This document shows positions 50,697 through 61,704 of a DNA stretch of 64,000 bases, piece after piece. The notes beneath the pieces were generated by a model. The model was not told the origin of the DNA, did no database searches, and saw only the letters and a program-made list of their open reading frames with translations. The stretch lies in assembly GCF_000002425.4 (NCBI RefSeq), contig NC_037260.1, positions 14,749,329-14,813,328 of the forward strand, in the 5' to 3' direction. Source of the DNA: Physcomitrium patens (taxonomy: Eukaryota; Streptophyta; Bryopsida; Funariales; Funariaceae). Numbering within the stretch: the first letter of the stretch is position 1; every line of letters begins with the position of its first letter. The translations under genes were made by a program, and so were the position numbers.

Positions 50697-52547
50697 TCAT
50701 TCATAAGATTCTTCAAGAAATAGCTTGTCTTCTCTGTTGAGATTTGATATTGAATAGAATTTAAATCTGACATCATCAATGTCTTCAACCATTTCGTCCT
50801 CCCTCTCGTATCTTGCTTGAGATAGCATATCTGCTATTAAATTGTCTTTCTCAGTAACATGCTTAAATTCTGGATTTAGTGATTTAATATAAGCAATCCA
50901 TCTCAATATTGCAATATCTGGCGTTGAACAGTTAGTAATCATTCTAAGCAATGGCAAGCAATCTGTTTCAATTACTACTACTGCCCCAATCAAATAGTCC
51001 TTTTCAGCTTTCATAGCCGAAACAACTCCCCAAAGTTCTCTTTTGACTTGCAAATATGCACGCTGACGAATACTTAAAACTTTGGCTCCAAATCGAACTG
51101 CAAATCTATTCCGACTTAAATCATCTTGACCCACAGTCCATCCAATGGCAATTGGACTAGTGTCCACAGTAAGAATCACTGGTCTATTGCACTTATAATC
51201 AACCTTCCTCAATATTGGAGGTGACATCAATAATTTCTTTAATCTTTGCATTGCCTAAATATGCCTTTCTTCCCATTTAAATCGGTAGTCCTTGCGTAAC
51301 AGTTCATATAATGGATCCGCTATGTGAGCATAATGAGGGATCCAGATTCGATAAAATACACATGCACCTAAAAACCTGCGAACCTCTGTTAAAGAATCAC
51401 AATCCTCTTTCATCCTTCCAATTGCATCAACTTTAGTCGGATCTGGTTTTCTTCTGTAAGATCCACATAAATGTCCAACAATCACAACCTCTCGTACTCC
51501 AAATACGAACTTCATACCCGATAATGTAAGATGAACTTCTCCAAGCCGAGTTAAAATCTTTTCACAATCTTGTATATGATCAAGAACATATTTGCGACAC
51601 CCCCTCTTATCTAAAGTTTCATCTTTGTCTCCTTCTCTGCACCCTTTTATAGGAACATCATCCAGAAAGGACATAGTCTTTTTCGGAATAAAATCTCTCA
51701 ATACCTTATTCATCCCATTTATCATATGTGCAACTGAGTTGGTCGCGCCTTGAAGAAGAGTGCACATTCTAACCAATCCAAGTGGTGTCCTCATTATTGT
51801 CATATCTCTACTTCCTTCGGCAAGTTGAAATTGATCTTAACCTGAATACAAGTCATCCATTGAATAGATCGCCCTTCCAGCAAACGCCTCAGCAAATTCA
51901 TCCACAACAGGTCCAATTCCTACATTTCTGACAGTTACTGCATTCACCGGTTGCATATCTTGAATAAACCGTAGTGACCCATTCTTCTTAGGTACCGTAA
52001 ACCATCGACTAGAATACGGTGCAAAGGAGGGTTCCAATATTTTCATCTTTATCTTTTTTTTTATTAGTTCCACCAATTAAGGTAAATGTGCCCTCGATAC
52101 TCGAATCGGTCTTAGATTCCAAGGTACATGCGGTATAGTGAAGATAACCATAGGTGTTATAATATTCGGGTCCACACATCCAATTTCATGAGATTCGAAA
52201 GCAAACGATCTACCTTGTTTAGCCAACATCTTTTTGAAGTAAGTAATTTGTTCCGGCAGTAAAGAACCATCAGAACTAATCTTCAATTCTTTAAAAGTCT
52301 CTATAGTAAACTGATGTCCAATACTCATTGGATCTCTTAAACTTGCTTCTTTTGATGCTTTTCCTATTTGTTCCTTAGAATCTTCTGGTAATGGTCTGGC
52401 AACAGGCTTTACCTTCTTATCTACCGTTTTATATCTCGTCTCTACAGTGACTTCTGGTGTTTGAAAAGATTCAAGTATGGTATAAACCTCTCTTGAATGA
52501 ATCTCAACAATCTTATCATTATCCCCTAATCCAATAGATGTAATCAA
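50697..52547 (-). pseudogene. reverse transcriptase and RNase H of element C
   Basis: One frame from 52547 to 50697 is broken by only a few stops. RT blocks: SRWFTVPKKNGSLRFIQDMQ, then DDLYSG, then the catalytic SFLDDVPIKG (about 51640-51670). RNase H follows (VILTVDTSPIAIGWTVGQ and the ADMLSQA block). The FLDD with a following PIKG is unlike the YLDDILIF of family A. A frame change separates it from the protease ORF upstream. Confidence 0.82.
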
Positions 52548-52860
52548 TTCTAATGAATCTTCCAGCCATTTTTTTCATAAACACCTAAAATCCTCTCATT
52601 ATCTTGTAATGTACCTAACATGCATAATTCTCCTTCAATATTATATAATCTTTTTCTTTATTTTCTTTTAAAATCATCAACTTTCTTATACATAATATTT
52701 CCATTCTCCAAAATATCAATAAAACTCGCATCAAAGGCACCTTCATCTCACAAGAGTACCTCCTCTTTTGTACCTCCATAATCACGCTTTATAGTGGTAC
52801 CTCCTCAAAATCCTTAAATCCTTCAACAATCTTTGGCAATGGTTTCTCCCTCAACCTATC

Positions 52861-53457
52861 TCAATTCCGTTCATGGTTAGGAGTTACTATTAGAAATTGT
52901 ACATCTTTCCTCCCATCTTTGCTACGTACCTTTGCATAAGCAGAACCATCGTCAAAAACTTTTTTTTTCATCCATGTTGCCGTAATATAAGGTTGTCCTA
53001 AAATCAACGAATAAGACGTTGTATCTTGAATAAAGAAATATTGCTCCGTTGCAACATCCCCAATCCGAATTTTGACATCTGGACAAGCTCCATATAATTC
53101 GCCCCGTGTGTTATTAGCTGCTCGTATTGTCCATCCATGTTCCATATCAATTGGCCATTTTTGCTTCTTATAAAGATCTTTAGACATGAGATTTATTTCA
53201 GAACCATGGTCGATTAAAGCAACAATTGGTTCTTCTATATCTCCTACTTTCACCAATACCTCAGTAGTTGCCCTTGCCCAATACTTTCGAGTATAATGAT
53301 TCAAAGTTTCCATTTCCTTATCACTATAATCTTCGAAACGTAGTCGTTGATTATATCCATTCTTTTCATTTGTTGGTTGCTTGTAACCAATATCAACCTC
53401 TTCTTTTTTTTTATATATTCTTGCATCAATAGCATGACTCATTCCAGTTTCACCCAT
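52861..53457 (-). pseudogene. aspartic protease of element C
   Basis: The active-site segment is VALIDHGSEINLMS, giving D-H-G instead of D-S/T-G, followed by SLILGQPYI. It shares its frame with the upstream gag ORFs, so gag and protease may form one polyprotein. Confidence 0.8.
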
Positions 53458-54138
53458 TAATTGCCTCTTTCGCTTAATGCTGTCAATGATAACATCATGA
53501 AACTCCTTCTTTGCAATTCACAAGACTTCTTTCAATGTGAATTCCACCTTAGCGTTTAATATACGTTCTTCCAACACCCCTTTCAAATTTGTTGCTGCTT
53601 CAATGTCAGAAAGTAGCTTATAAGCAATTGATTTGCCCTTATCTTTTGTCTCCGTTGTTTTTTCTCCCAATGATGCTGAGGTATCTTTTACAGGCAATTC
53701 TTATAAAGTTGCCTCCCGAGCCTTGTCTCCTCGAGTTTGCCTCTTAGAAGAATTTTCTTCTCTCGTATCATCAAAATTTCCTCGTTTCTTTTCTTCCATC
53801 AAAGCTTCATGTTGGCTCTTAGCAATATATGCATGAACTGAAAGAGACTCAACAGGATCCTCTCAACCTGTTTCACCTCGTATTATAGCTGTAGTCTTCA
53901 ATAACGCTTCTCGAGGTAATTTTCCTTCTTGTATTGTAAAAATGATAGAAGCCCAAAACTCACTAGTTTTCGTACTTCCACCAAGGTCATCATCTACTCT
54001 AGCACCATAACTTGCACTTTCTCGTGCTGTTGTTTCATGCTCTTTTAAGTAATCTTGAACCAATGCTCTCATTCCTCCCTTACCAAAATTGGTTTGAAGA
54101 AGATCCTCCCTATTTTTTAATGCTATCTTTCCATCTTT

Positions 54139-55209
54139 CTAGCAAATAATTTCTTGCCGTATCATATTATTAAATTCATTGCAATCTTTTCTAGTGTGTG
54201 AAGCATCATCACACCAAATGCATCTTTGTACATATCCATGTTTTGAAACATTCTTCGAATTGTTTGTAGAGGTATTCTCTTCAAGTCTTGCTAATTTGAT
54301 TTGAAGATCTCGCATTCCTCGTATAATTTCTTCCATCCCCATATCTGCTTTCTTTGATAAGGATGTCGAAGGTTGAACTGTAGGTATTGTTGGTGGTGTT
54401 GTACGTACTGGAGCTTTGGGTGCTTGTACTGTTTTCAGAATATTGCTCCTATCCTTCCTCCTTTCTCTTTTTGTAAGCAACCCCACCGCATCTTCAACGT
54501 TCTTCCACTTTGTTGTCAATCCTTCATCTTCTTCTTTGTCTTCAAGAAGGAGTTCTAATTTCCCTTGCAATTTTCTATGAGCAGCTTGAAGAAATAGATC
54601 ATTTTTGTTCGGCTCCAATGTCAATTTTTCTACCTTTGATAATTGAGAGTACTGCCTCTCAAATTCCCTTAGTAGCTCTGTTGCTTGCAAATTCTTATTA
54701 GGCTGTTCAATCTATTCCAAAAACACCTTCTTAGTAATGCGATCAACATCTTCCAAGAAATATTTGTCTTTCAATGCAAGTGAAAAAACCTCCCATGAAT
54801 TTCCATTACGATCCGTAATCGATATAATATGGTCTCTTATCTCCGGTATCGTGGCAAGTCCAAATAATTCAACCATTTTCTTCTCAAAAATCTGATTTAA
54901 TTCCATTTCACGAACATAACATCTTAAATACCTTGAAATATTCCTTGCATCAAATTGATCAATTTTATTGACCACTACTTGCAATACTTTGGTTGCCAAA
55001 GCTTCCTTTTGATCATTGCTTTGCTGTTGCTGCATTGATAATGAGAAGGCTTGAAACATACTAGCAATAGACGGATCCATGTGCATACCTTGTCCTTTAG
55101 AAGAACCCCCACTAGAAACTCCTCCTAAAGATCCTTCAAAATTTTTATTTTTGTTCTCCATAAAAATAAAAAATAAAATCAAACGAAATCCAATTTCTTT
55201 CCACGTCAA
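54139..55209 (-). pseudogene. gag of element C
   Basis: Two open segments in one frame (55209-54712 and 54690-54139) are separated by one in-frame TAG. The first resembles a capsid region (MDPSIASMFQAF, Gln-rich, then LRCYVREME). The second ends with a zinc knuckle CIWCDDASHTRKDC. A further in-frame piece, 54072-53863, continues toward the protease. Confidence 0.78.
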
Positions 55210-55216
55210 GCTTTCA

Positions 55217-55230
55217 CGTTGGGTTCACCA
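55217..55230 (-). other. primer-binding site of element C
   Basis: The minus strand reads TGGTGAACCCAACG five nt inside the 5' LTR. It matches a tRNA 3' end with ...GGGTTCACCA. I cannot name the tRNA. It is not the initiator-Met site used by families A and B. Confidence 0.6.
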
Positions 55231-55235
55231 CTTTA

Positions 55236-56455
55236 TGTCACATTATGTGCTTTCCTGCTCGAGAACGCGTCGGGCGTCTGGATGTAGAAGGTAGTATGGA
55301 GATTCGCTAATATTCAAGCAGTCTATCGGTTTTTGACTGTTGGAATATAAACAATTATAAGAATATACCATAATCTATACGGATGTCATTCGACTGCTTT
55401 CCAAAATCTTTTTTGCCCCAGCCGGTAGGTCTCTAGACGTTACAGAGAACCCCAAACAACCCAAACTGGTAATCTTTGATACCGCTTTATACTCACGATC
55501 TTGTATCCACTGACTGTCTCGTTAGATTAACCCAATAAATTTCATTCACTCCGCATACTCAATCCTATAGACACCATTTTAATTCTTCATTACAGACGTA
55601 ACTCGATTTCACAAAACAATCAAGAATAATCACACCCACTTCATTAAAATCCCGATTCACCAGTACAACACTGACTTCAGCAATGATTGCCTCAGTCTTC
55701 CCAAAATCCTATGAAGAAAAAAAACCCAATTCTCTGTCTTTTTTTCCCGCTCGAAGCATGAAGCTCTCTCCGACCCTTCAAACCCTTCTCTCCCCTCTTT
55801 CAAACCCTAGCCTCTGAATTTCTTCAATCTTCCGTCTTGGATCCGGAATTGGCTCCTGCCGTCAAAGCTTTCTCCTCTGTTTTTACCTTTAAGAGATCTT
55901 TTTACCGAAAGGACGTTCCCAAAAGGGCACAAAAGACAAAACAGCCTGAAATAGAATTGGAACCCCCATAATCGGGACCACATTGAGTCGCCCGACCAAT
56001 TCAGGTCTCATATTGGCTAAGAGGCCTATAGTAAGACCTGGATGTTCCCGTAATTGGACCGCATTGGATTGCTCGACCAAGTCAGGTCTCATATTGGATA
56101 TGAGGCCCGTAATAGGACCTGAATTGGATGTCTTGAAATTGGATCCAATTGGCTCTTCGAACCAGGCTCACCTGTCGTTGAATTGGTCCTTTCTCTTTCT
56201 GCTGACTCCCAATTGGCTCTTCGAACCAGGCCCACCCATCATTGAATTGGTCTTTTCCCTTTCTGCTAACTGCCATTATTGGAATCAAACAGAGCATTTC
56301 AGTATGCCCCGACTGACTGTAACAGGGTGACTGACCCTGGCCTCTCAGTATTTGCACTGGAATTGGTCGTTGCTCTCAATATTCGAGGTAACTGAACATT
56401 AATAAAAGTCCGCTTTCTTTATATTTTCACGGTATACTCGTATTACAATACGACA
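55236..56455 (-). repeat. 5' LTR of element C
   Basis: 1,220 bp. A 65-bp tandem duplication (blocks around TTGGCTCTTCGAACCAGGC) distinguishes it from the 3' LTR. Scattered substitutions show more age than copy 1 has. Confidence 0.88.
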
Positions 56456-56839
56456 TCGTAGTGATTGGATCTTTGTTGTAGCCCATCGAACCTTGTCGTG
56501 TTCACCAAATGCTTTCGTAAATGCCTCCAAGAAGGTTTCAAAGTTGTTTAGTATGGATGATCGTTTCTCAAACAAAGGAGCAAACCATGATAGAGCTTAC
56601 CCTGTAAGTAAGGTTCCAACAAGCCCAGCATGTGACTCCTCCATTGGATAGCATTCGAGCTGTAAAACTGTTATCAACCTGATTTGATTGACAAATCCTT
56701 GAAACTTGGAACGCGTACCATCGAACTTGTTCGGAAGGCTAACTCTGGGCTCCTTATGTTGTAGAACTAACGGTGCTTGTCGAACCTGAGGCAAAGTTCT
56801 TTGCGATAATGTATCGAGGACATTCATGATAGCATCCAA
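56456..56839 (-). pseudogene. gag N-terminal part of copy 2
   Basis: Begins near 56839 and reads LVLQHKEPRVSLPNKFDGTR, then the in-frame TAA at the same codon as in copy 1 (about 56597), then ALSWFAPLFEKR. The variable N-terminal region is shortened compared with copy 1. Confidence 0.85.
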
Positions 56840-57167
56840 CTTGAACTCCGAACTTTATGTCATATTAATGTCTTGGCCTCGAGCCATTCTAAGAGAAGGA
56901 CAGAAATGACTCTACAAGAAGACAATATTGGTTTAGAAGAGGGTACTCTGCAACCTCTAAAACGCCTTAAGAACTTCAAGAAAAGGGGTAATCCAATCTC
57001 TCCAAGAAGAATAAGACTCCAATATGGTAACAAAAGAAATATCAGTTTAGAGGAGAGTAATCCGCAACCTCTTAAATGCTAGTACACCTTCAAGCAGAGG
57101 GATAATCCACACTCTAACGAGGAAGAAACTAGCTCTGATATCTCAGGTGAGTTCAGTCTCGACAAAC
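56840..57167 (-). other. leader, primer site and spacer of copy 2
   Basis: Contains the duplicated leader blocks (56930-57120) and a mutated primer site (TATCAGAGC on the minus strand near 57130-57140). The spacer next to the LTR (57152-57165) is complementary over 14 nt to the LTR segment 57295-57308. Confidence 0.65.
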
Positions 57168-57586
57168 TGTCACGGACATAGAAATACAAGCTTGAGATCT
57201 AACAAGAAGTTCAAGAAGAACTGGCAAGAATTAGATTAATCAAATGAATACAAGAACAACACCAAAGGGGTGAGCTAAAGCTCCAAGAGATGTGTTGTCG
57301 AGACTGAAGAACTCTTCAGCCTCAATTCCAATATATATTCCTATTTAGGAAGCTTTTCAAGTAACTTCTACCAACTAAGAAGCTTCTCAAGCAACTTCTA
57401 CCAACTAAGAAGCTTCTTAAGCAACTTCTACCAACTAAGAAGCTTCTTAAGCAACTTCTACCAACTAAAAAGCTTTTCAAGCAACTTCTACCAACTAGGA
57501 AGCTTCTCAAGCAACTTCCACTAACTAGGAAGCTTCTCAAGTAACTTCCACCAACTAGGAAGCTTCTAAGGACTATGTCCCTAATA
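57168..57586 (-). repeat. 5' LTR of copy 2
   Basis: 419 bp with seven 30-bp units (about 57350-57560). It ends CTAATA where the partner LTR ends CTAACA, so its terminal dinucleotide is mutated. Confidence 0.88.
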
Positions 57587-60560
57587 ATTCGATAACAAAG
57601 ACAATCTCTTTTAAAGATGGAGGATACAAAGTGACTCTTTAGACCTTTGCTTCAAGTAAAGAGGAAAGACAATCTGCAACCAAAAACTTACTCGTAGAGA
57701 TGACCTTTGTGAAATAAAAAATATAACATGAGCAACTGGTATATATGGTGGTTCTAAATCTTGCATCAATAGTGGAAAGGAGAACAAAAGGAATAGAATG
57801 GGTAGAACAACTTATACGAGAATATTAGAATGTCTTTTCAACCAACCTACTTAGTGGCATACCTCCTAATTGACGTGCCTCATTTCAAATAGAACTATTA
57901 TTTGGAGCCAAACTAAAAAGTCGACCAATTTATTGCCTAACACAAAAAGAACTTAAAGAATTGTGGAAGACATTGGATAAAATCTTGGAGAAAGACTTCA
58001 CTCAAGAAAGTACATCACTATAGGGATTATCTATATTCTTTGCACCTAAGAAAGATGGAAGACTTTGCCTTTACATTGCCTATCGAGGCTTCAATGAGTA
58101 GATTGTTAAAAATGCATATCCACTCCTATGCATGGATGATCTTTTTGATCAACTTTGAGGTACAACCATCTTTAGTAAATTGGATCTTTAGAGCAACTAT
58201 TGGCAAACACCTATTACAAGAGAGGATGTAGAAGAGACGACATTTTGTATATGCTATGAACATTTTAAATGGTTGGTTTTACATTTAGGCCTTATCAATG
58301 CTCCAGCCTCTTTCATGAGTCAAATAAAAAGATTATTTCGAGATCTTTTGAATAAGTATGTATTTTTTTATATTGATGATATCTTTGTATATAGTAAAAT
58401 TCTTAGAGAGCATGAACATCATCTATGAGAAGTGCTACATCAATTACAAGATAGTTGCTTCTGTTGCAAGTAATCAAAATGTAAACTTTGGAAGTCGGAA
58501 GTTACCTTTTTGAGGCATGTGGTGTCCTACGAAGGCATGCATATGGAACAAGATAAGATGAAAGCAGTGAATGATTGGCCAACTTCCAAGGATGCTTCTA
58601 AAGTTCATTCATTTTTAAGCCTTGCAAAATACTATTGCTATTTCGTTTGGCAATTTTTTCACATTGCTACTTCATTGATAAACTTATTGAAGAAGAGTGC
58701 TCCATTTGAATGGAAACTAGAGCAACAAAATGCCTTTGATAAGTTGAAGGAGACACTCATTACTACTCCAATATTACAACCGTATGATCCTAATCTTCTT
58801 TGTACACTTAACATTGATATTTTTGACTTTGCTATTGAAGTAGTCTTTTAACAAGACTTTGATAGGGGCCTTCAATTTGTGGCATATGAATCATGCAAGC
58901 TTAGAAGGATAGAGTGAAATTATTCTATACATAATTGAAAGTAATTAGCCATTGTACATGCCACAAAGGTGTGGCATTACTATTTATTAGAAAAACTAGT
59001 GGTTGTTCGGACTGACCATCAATCCTTGTTATATGATTTACATTTAGAAAATATAAAATTAATGGCATTATCATTGAGTAGAATAGTTGTAGCTTTTTGA
59101 TATCTTGCTTGTAAAGAAGCAAAGGTGATAATATACTATACCAAATAGCTTATCGCGAAGATCAGACTTGAAGGATAAATTAAGAAATAAGATAGAAGTC
59201 ACTACCATTAGTAGTGTCATTTTAAATCTAACCAAAGAATCAGAATGGAAGAAAGCTATGCATCGGAAAGTTTATTTTAAGATGATTAGCAATCGATTGA
59301 AGGTGGGTAATATATAATATCAAAATAACACTCTTAGTAATAGCTTGTTTTATTTCAAGAAGCAAATTTATATACTCCACAATGCTAAAATCTAGAGGTG
59401 CATATTTCAAGAGAGACATGACATTCCAATATTTGGACATCTCAGATAGAATAAGTCTCTAGAATGGATCTCAATGACATGATTTTGGATAGGATTGAAT
59501 CATGATATTCGAGCCTTTGTATGCTCCTACAAATTATATCAATGTAATAAAATATGCAATATAGTGATTCTTGGATTCTTGCAGCCAATTTCACTACCTG
59601 TAGTACATTGGGAGTAGGTGACTATGGAGCTATAGACGCATCATAATTATATCGCAATTGTCATCTTTGTAAATTGAGTTTAGAAGCAACTTCAATTAGT
59701 TGTGGTGCGCTTGGATATTGATACCTCAATGCTTGTACGAGTCTTCTTTGAAATTATCTTTTGTCACCATGAATTACCTCGTGTTATCATTCTAAATCAA
59801 AATCTATGCTTCATGGGATATTTTTGGCAAGCCTTGTTTAAGCTCCTAGGTATACAACTTGCCATATCTACAATCTTCTATTGCCAAATAGATGGACAAA
59901 CAAAGTGTACAAATTGAACCCTAGAAGATATGCTACAAGCATTTGTAATGGTTCATTATAATAATTGAGATGAATACTAGATGTTCTTGGAGTTTGCTTA
60001 TAGTGATAGTATTCAAGCAAGTACTAGTCATTCATCATTTTTCTTTAATATCGATCAACATCTGATTATGCCAATAATTCTCTATCATTTCATCAATACC
60101 ATTAATCCGATAATAGAAGAATTTATATAATGGCTTACAACGACCTTACAAGATGTATGATACTACCTCTTTACTGCATAGAATCGACAAAAGTAATATG
60201 CAAATTATAGTCGACAACACAAGACCTTCTAGGAGGGTCATTAGGTGTTACTCTCCAATGCCAACTTGCCACTTGCTACATCAATCCAAATTGGTAAACT
60301 AATACTTCAATAATTTGGATCTTTCTACATTTCTGCAATGATTTCTAATATTGCAAATTGCCTTAAGCTTCCACCATATATTTGGATCCATCAAGTCTTC
60401 TATATTTTATAACTAAAAGAATTTCATATTGAGCCAAAGTACTTCTCATATCGACACCAACAACAACTACCGCCAATTATAATTGATGACCAATAAGAAT
60501 ATGAAGTGGACAATATTTTAGACCATTGCTACCTTCTTCATGGTAGTGGATAACTACAAC
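57587..60560 (+). pseudogene. RT, RNase H, integrase remnant of element B
   Basis: RT blocks: APKKDGRLCLYIAYRG near 58030-58090 and FYIDDIFVYSK near 58365-58400. RNase H is at 58510-59100 (EWKLEQQNAFDKLKETL then VRTDHQSLLY). The integrase zinc-finger region is near 59400-59560 and the core at 59700-59940 (ISTIFYCQIDGQTKCTN). A chromodomain-type tail is faint near 60280-60530. Stops and frameshifts occur throughout. Confidence 0.85.
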
Positions 60561-60705
60561 TTCAGTAAAAAGTTCTTTGGAAATATTATCCTATGCATGA
60601 TCTAATGTGAGAACTTACACATAATCTCATCTATTGCCAAGAGACAATTTAGAGATACCATTAGGTGTAAAATGAAGACATTCTACTTAGTAGAGGATAC
60701 TTAAT

Positions 60706-61036
60706 TATAACAAGGTATAGATGAGATAATTGTATAGATAATTAGAATCATAGAATTTTATAGAATTGAGGTTATATAAATTGACCAAGTAGGATCTACC
60801 ATGGAACATATTAAAAAGAATTTAGGACTGTTATTAAGATAGGGCTGACCATAGAATCTTCTAAAAGAGGCTTAAGGTAGTTATCTAGGTGAGACCTATT
60901 ATAAAATTTTCTTGAAAAAGGAGTTTAAGGCAGTTATGTAGATGAGTTTCACCACTTAGGAACATTCTAGAAAGTCTAGGGTGGTAGAATAAGGTATAAA
61001 TAGGATTGGCTAGGGCCTTAGGATATGTGATCAGGT
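60706..61036 (+). repeat. 3' LTR of element B, truncated
   Basis: Aligns with the first two thirds of 41186-41685 and stops where copy 4 begins. It includes a heat-shock-like triplet GAACATTCTAGAA at 60960-60972. Confidence 0.8.
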
Positions 61037-61425
61037 TGTCAAGAATATATACTAGCAAGTTGTAGAAGATTCTAGAAGATTCTAGAGAAGCTTTGTAGTC
61101 TATAGAAGCTACTTGAGAAGTTTTCAAGCTCGTGGAAGTTGCTTGAGAAGCTTCTTAACTTGTGAAAGCTGCTTGATAAGTTTCTTAACTCGTAGAAGCT
61201 ACTTGACAAGCTTCTTAGTTTATGGAAGCTACTTGAGAAGCTTCTTAGCTTGTAGTATATATAAGAGCCGAGACTGAGGGGATTCTCAGTCTCGACAACA
61301 CATCTTTTGGAGCTCTAGCTCACCTCTCTAGTGTTATTCTTATATTCATCTGATTAATCTAGTTTTTATCGATTCTTCTTGAGCTTCTTGTTTAGATTTC
61401 TAGTCGGTATTCTAAATCCATGACA
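61037..61425 (+). repeat. 5' LTR of copy 4
   Basis: 389 bp, TGTCAAG to CCATGACA. It contains TATATATAAG at 61256-61265, a palindrome at 61267-61296 and several GAAGCTxCTTGAGAAG units. Confidence 0.85.
61065..61082. promoter_or_regulatory. heat-shock-element-like array, copy 4 LTR
   Basis: GAAGATTCTAGAAGATTC is four perfect alternating units, about 175 bp upstream of the TATA box. Confidence 0.6.
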
Positions 61426-61451
61426 GTTTGTAGAGACTACACTCATCTTTC

Positions 61452-61461
61452 ATATCAGAGC
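61452..61461 (+). other. primer-binding site of copy 4
   Basis: ATATCAGAGC, one substitution from the initiator-Met complement, 26 nt after the LTR end. It repeats the wide spacing of copy 1. Confidence 0.7.
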
Positions 61462-61704
61462 TAATTCCTTCTTATTAGAGTGTGGATCATCCCTCTATTT
61501 AAAGGTGCTGGCATTTTAGAGGTTACGGATTACCCTCCTGTAAACTGATATTTCTTCTGTTATAATATTGGAGACTTATCTTTCTTGAAGAGAGTGAATT
61601 ATCCCTCTTCTTGAAGATTTTAAGGCATTTTAGAGGTTACCGAGTACCCTCATGTAAACCAATACTACCTTCTTGTAGAAGTCATTTCTTTCCTTCTCTT
61701 AGAA

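Larger units (their letters stand above)
48099..56455 (-). mobile_element. Ty3/gypsy element C, divergent lineage
   Basis: 8,357 bp with LTRs of 1,155 bp (48099-49253) and 1,220 bp (55236-56455), ends TGTCG/CGACA, and target duplication TCGT (48095-48098 and 56456-56459). Joining the flanks restores the gag sequence of copy 2. Minus-strand order: gag, CCHC knuckle, protease, RT, RNase H, integrase. The RT motif is FLDD and the protease motif is DHG, unlike family A. Frames are open over long stretches with a few stops and two frame changes, so decay is moderate. No chromodomain is visible. Confidence 0.9.
43165..57586 (-). mobile_element. Ty3/gypsy family A copy 2, split by element C
   Basis: Minus-strand copy of the same family as 5921-12070, with LTRs at 43165-43623 and 57168-57586. 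Element C (48099-56455) interrupts its gag. Gag, protease, RT, RNase H, integrase and chromodomain are all recognisable but broken by many stops, so it is clearly older than copy 1. It lies inside element B. The flanks ATTAG (left) and ATTCG (right) could be a mutated 5-bp target duplication. Confidence 0.9.
41186..61036 (+). mobile_element. old Ty3/gypsy element B, split by nested insertions
   Basis: Plus-strand element of a family distinct from A. Its left part (41186-43164) and right part (57587-61036) read as one element with a 14.4-kb insertion in the protease-RT junction. The end of the left part (EMENK.AD) continues in the right part (FDNKDNLF), as expected for this family. Order: 5' LTR, initiator-Met primer site, gag, protease, then RT, RNase H, integrase and remnant tail, and a 3' LTR cut off by family A copy 4. 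Many stops show that it is dead and older than its passengers. Confidence 0.88.
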
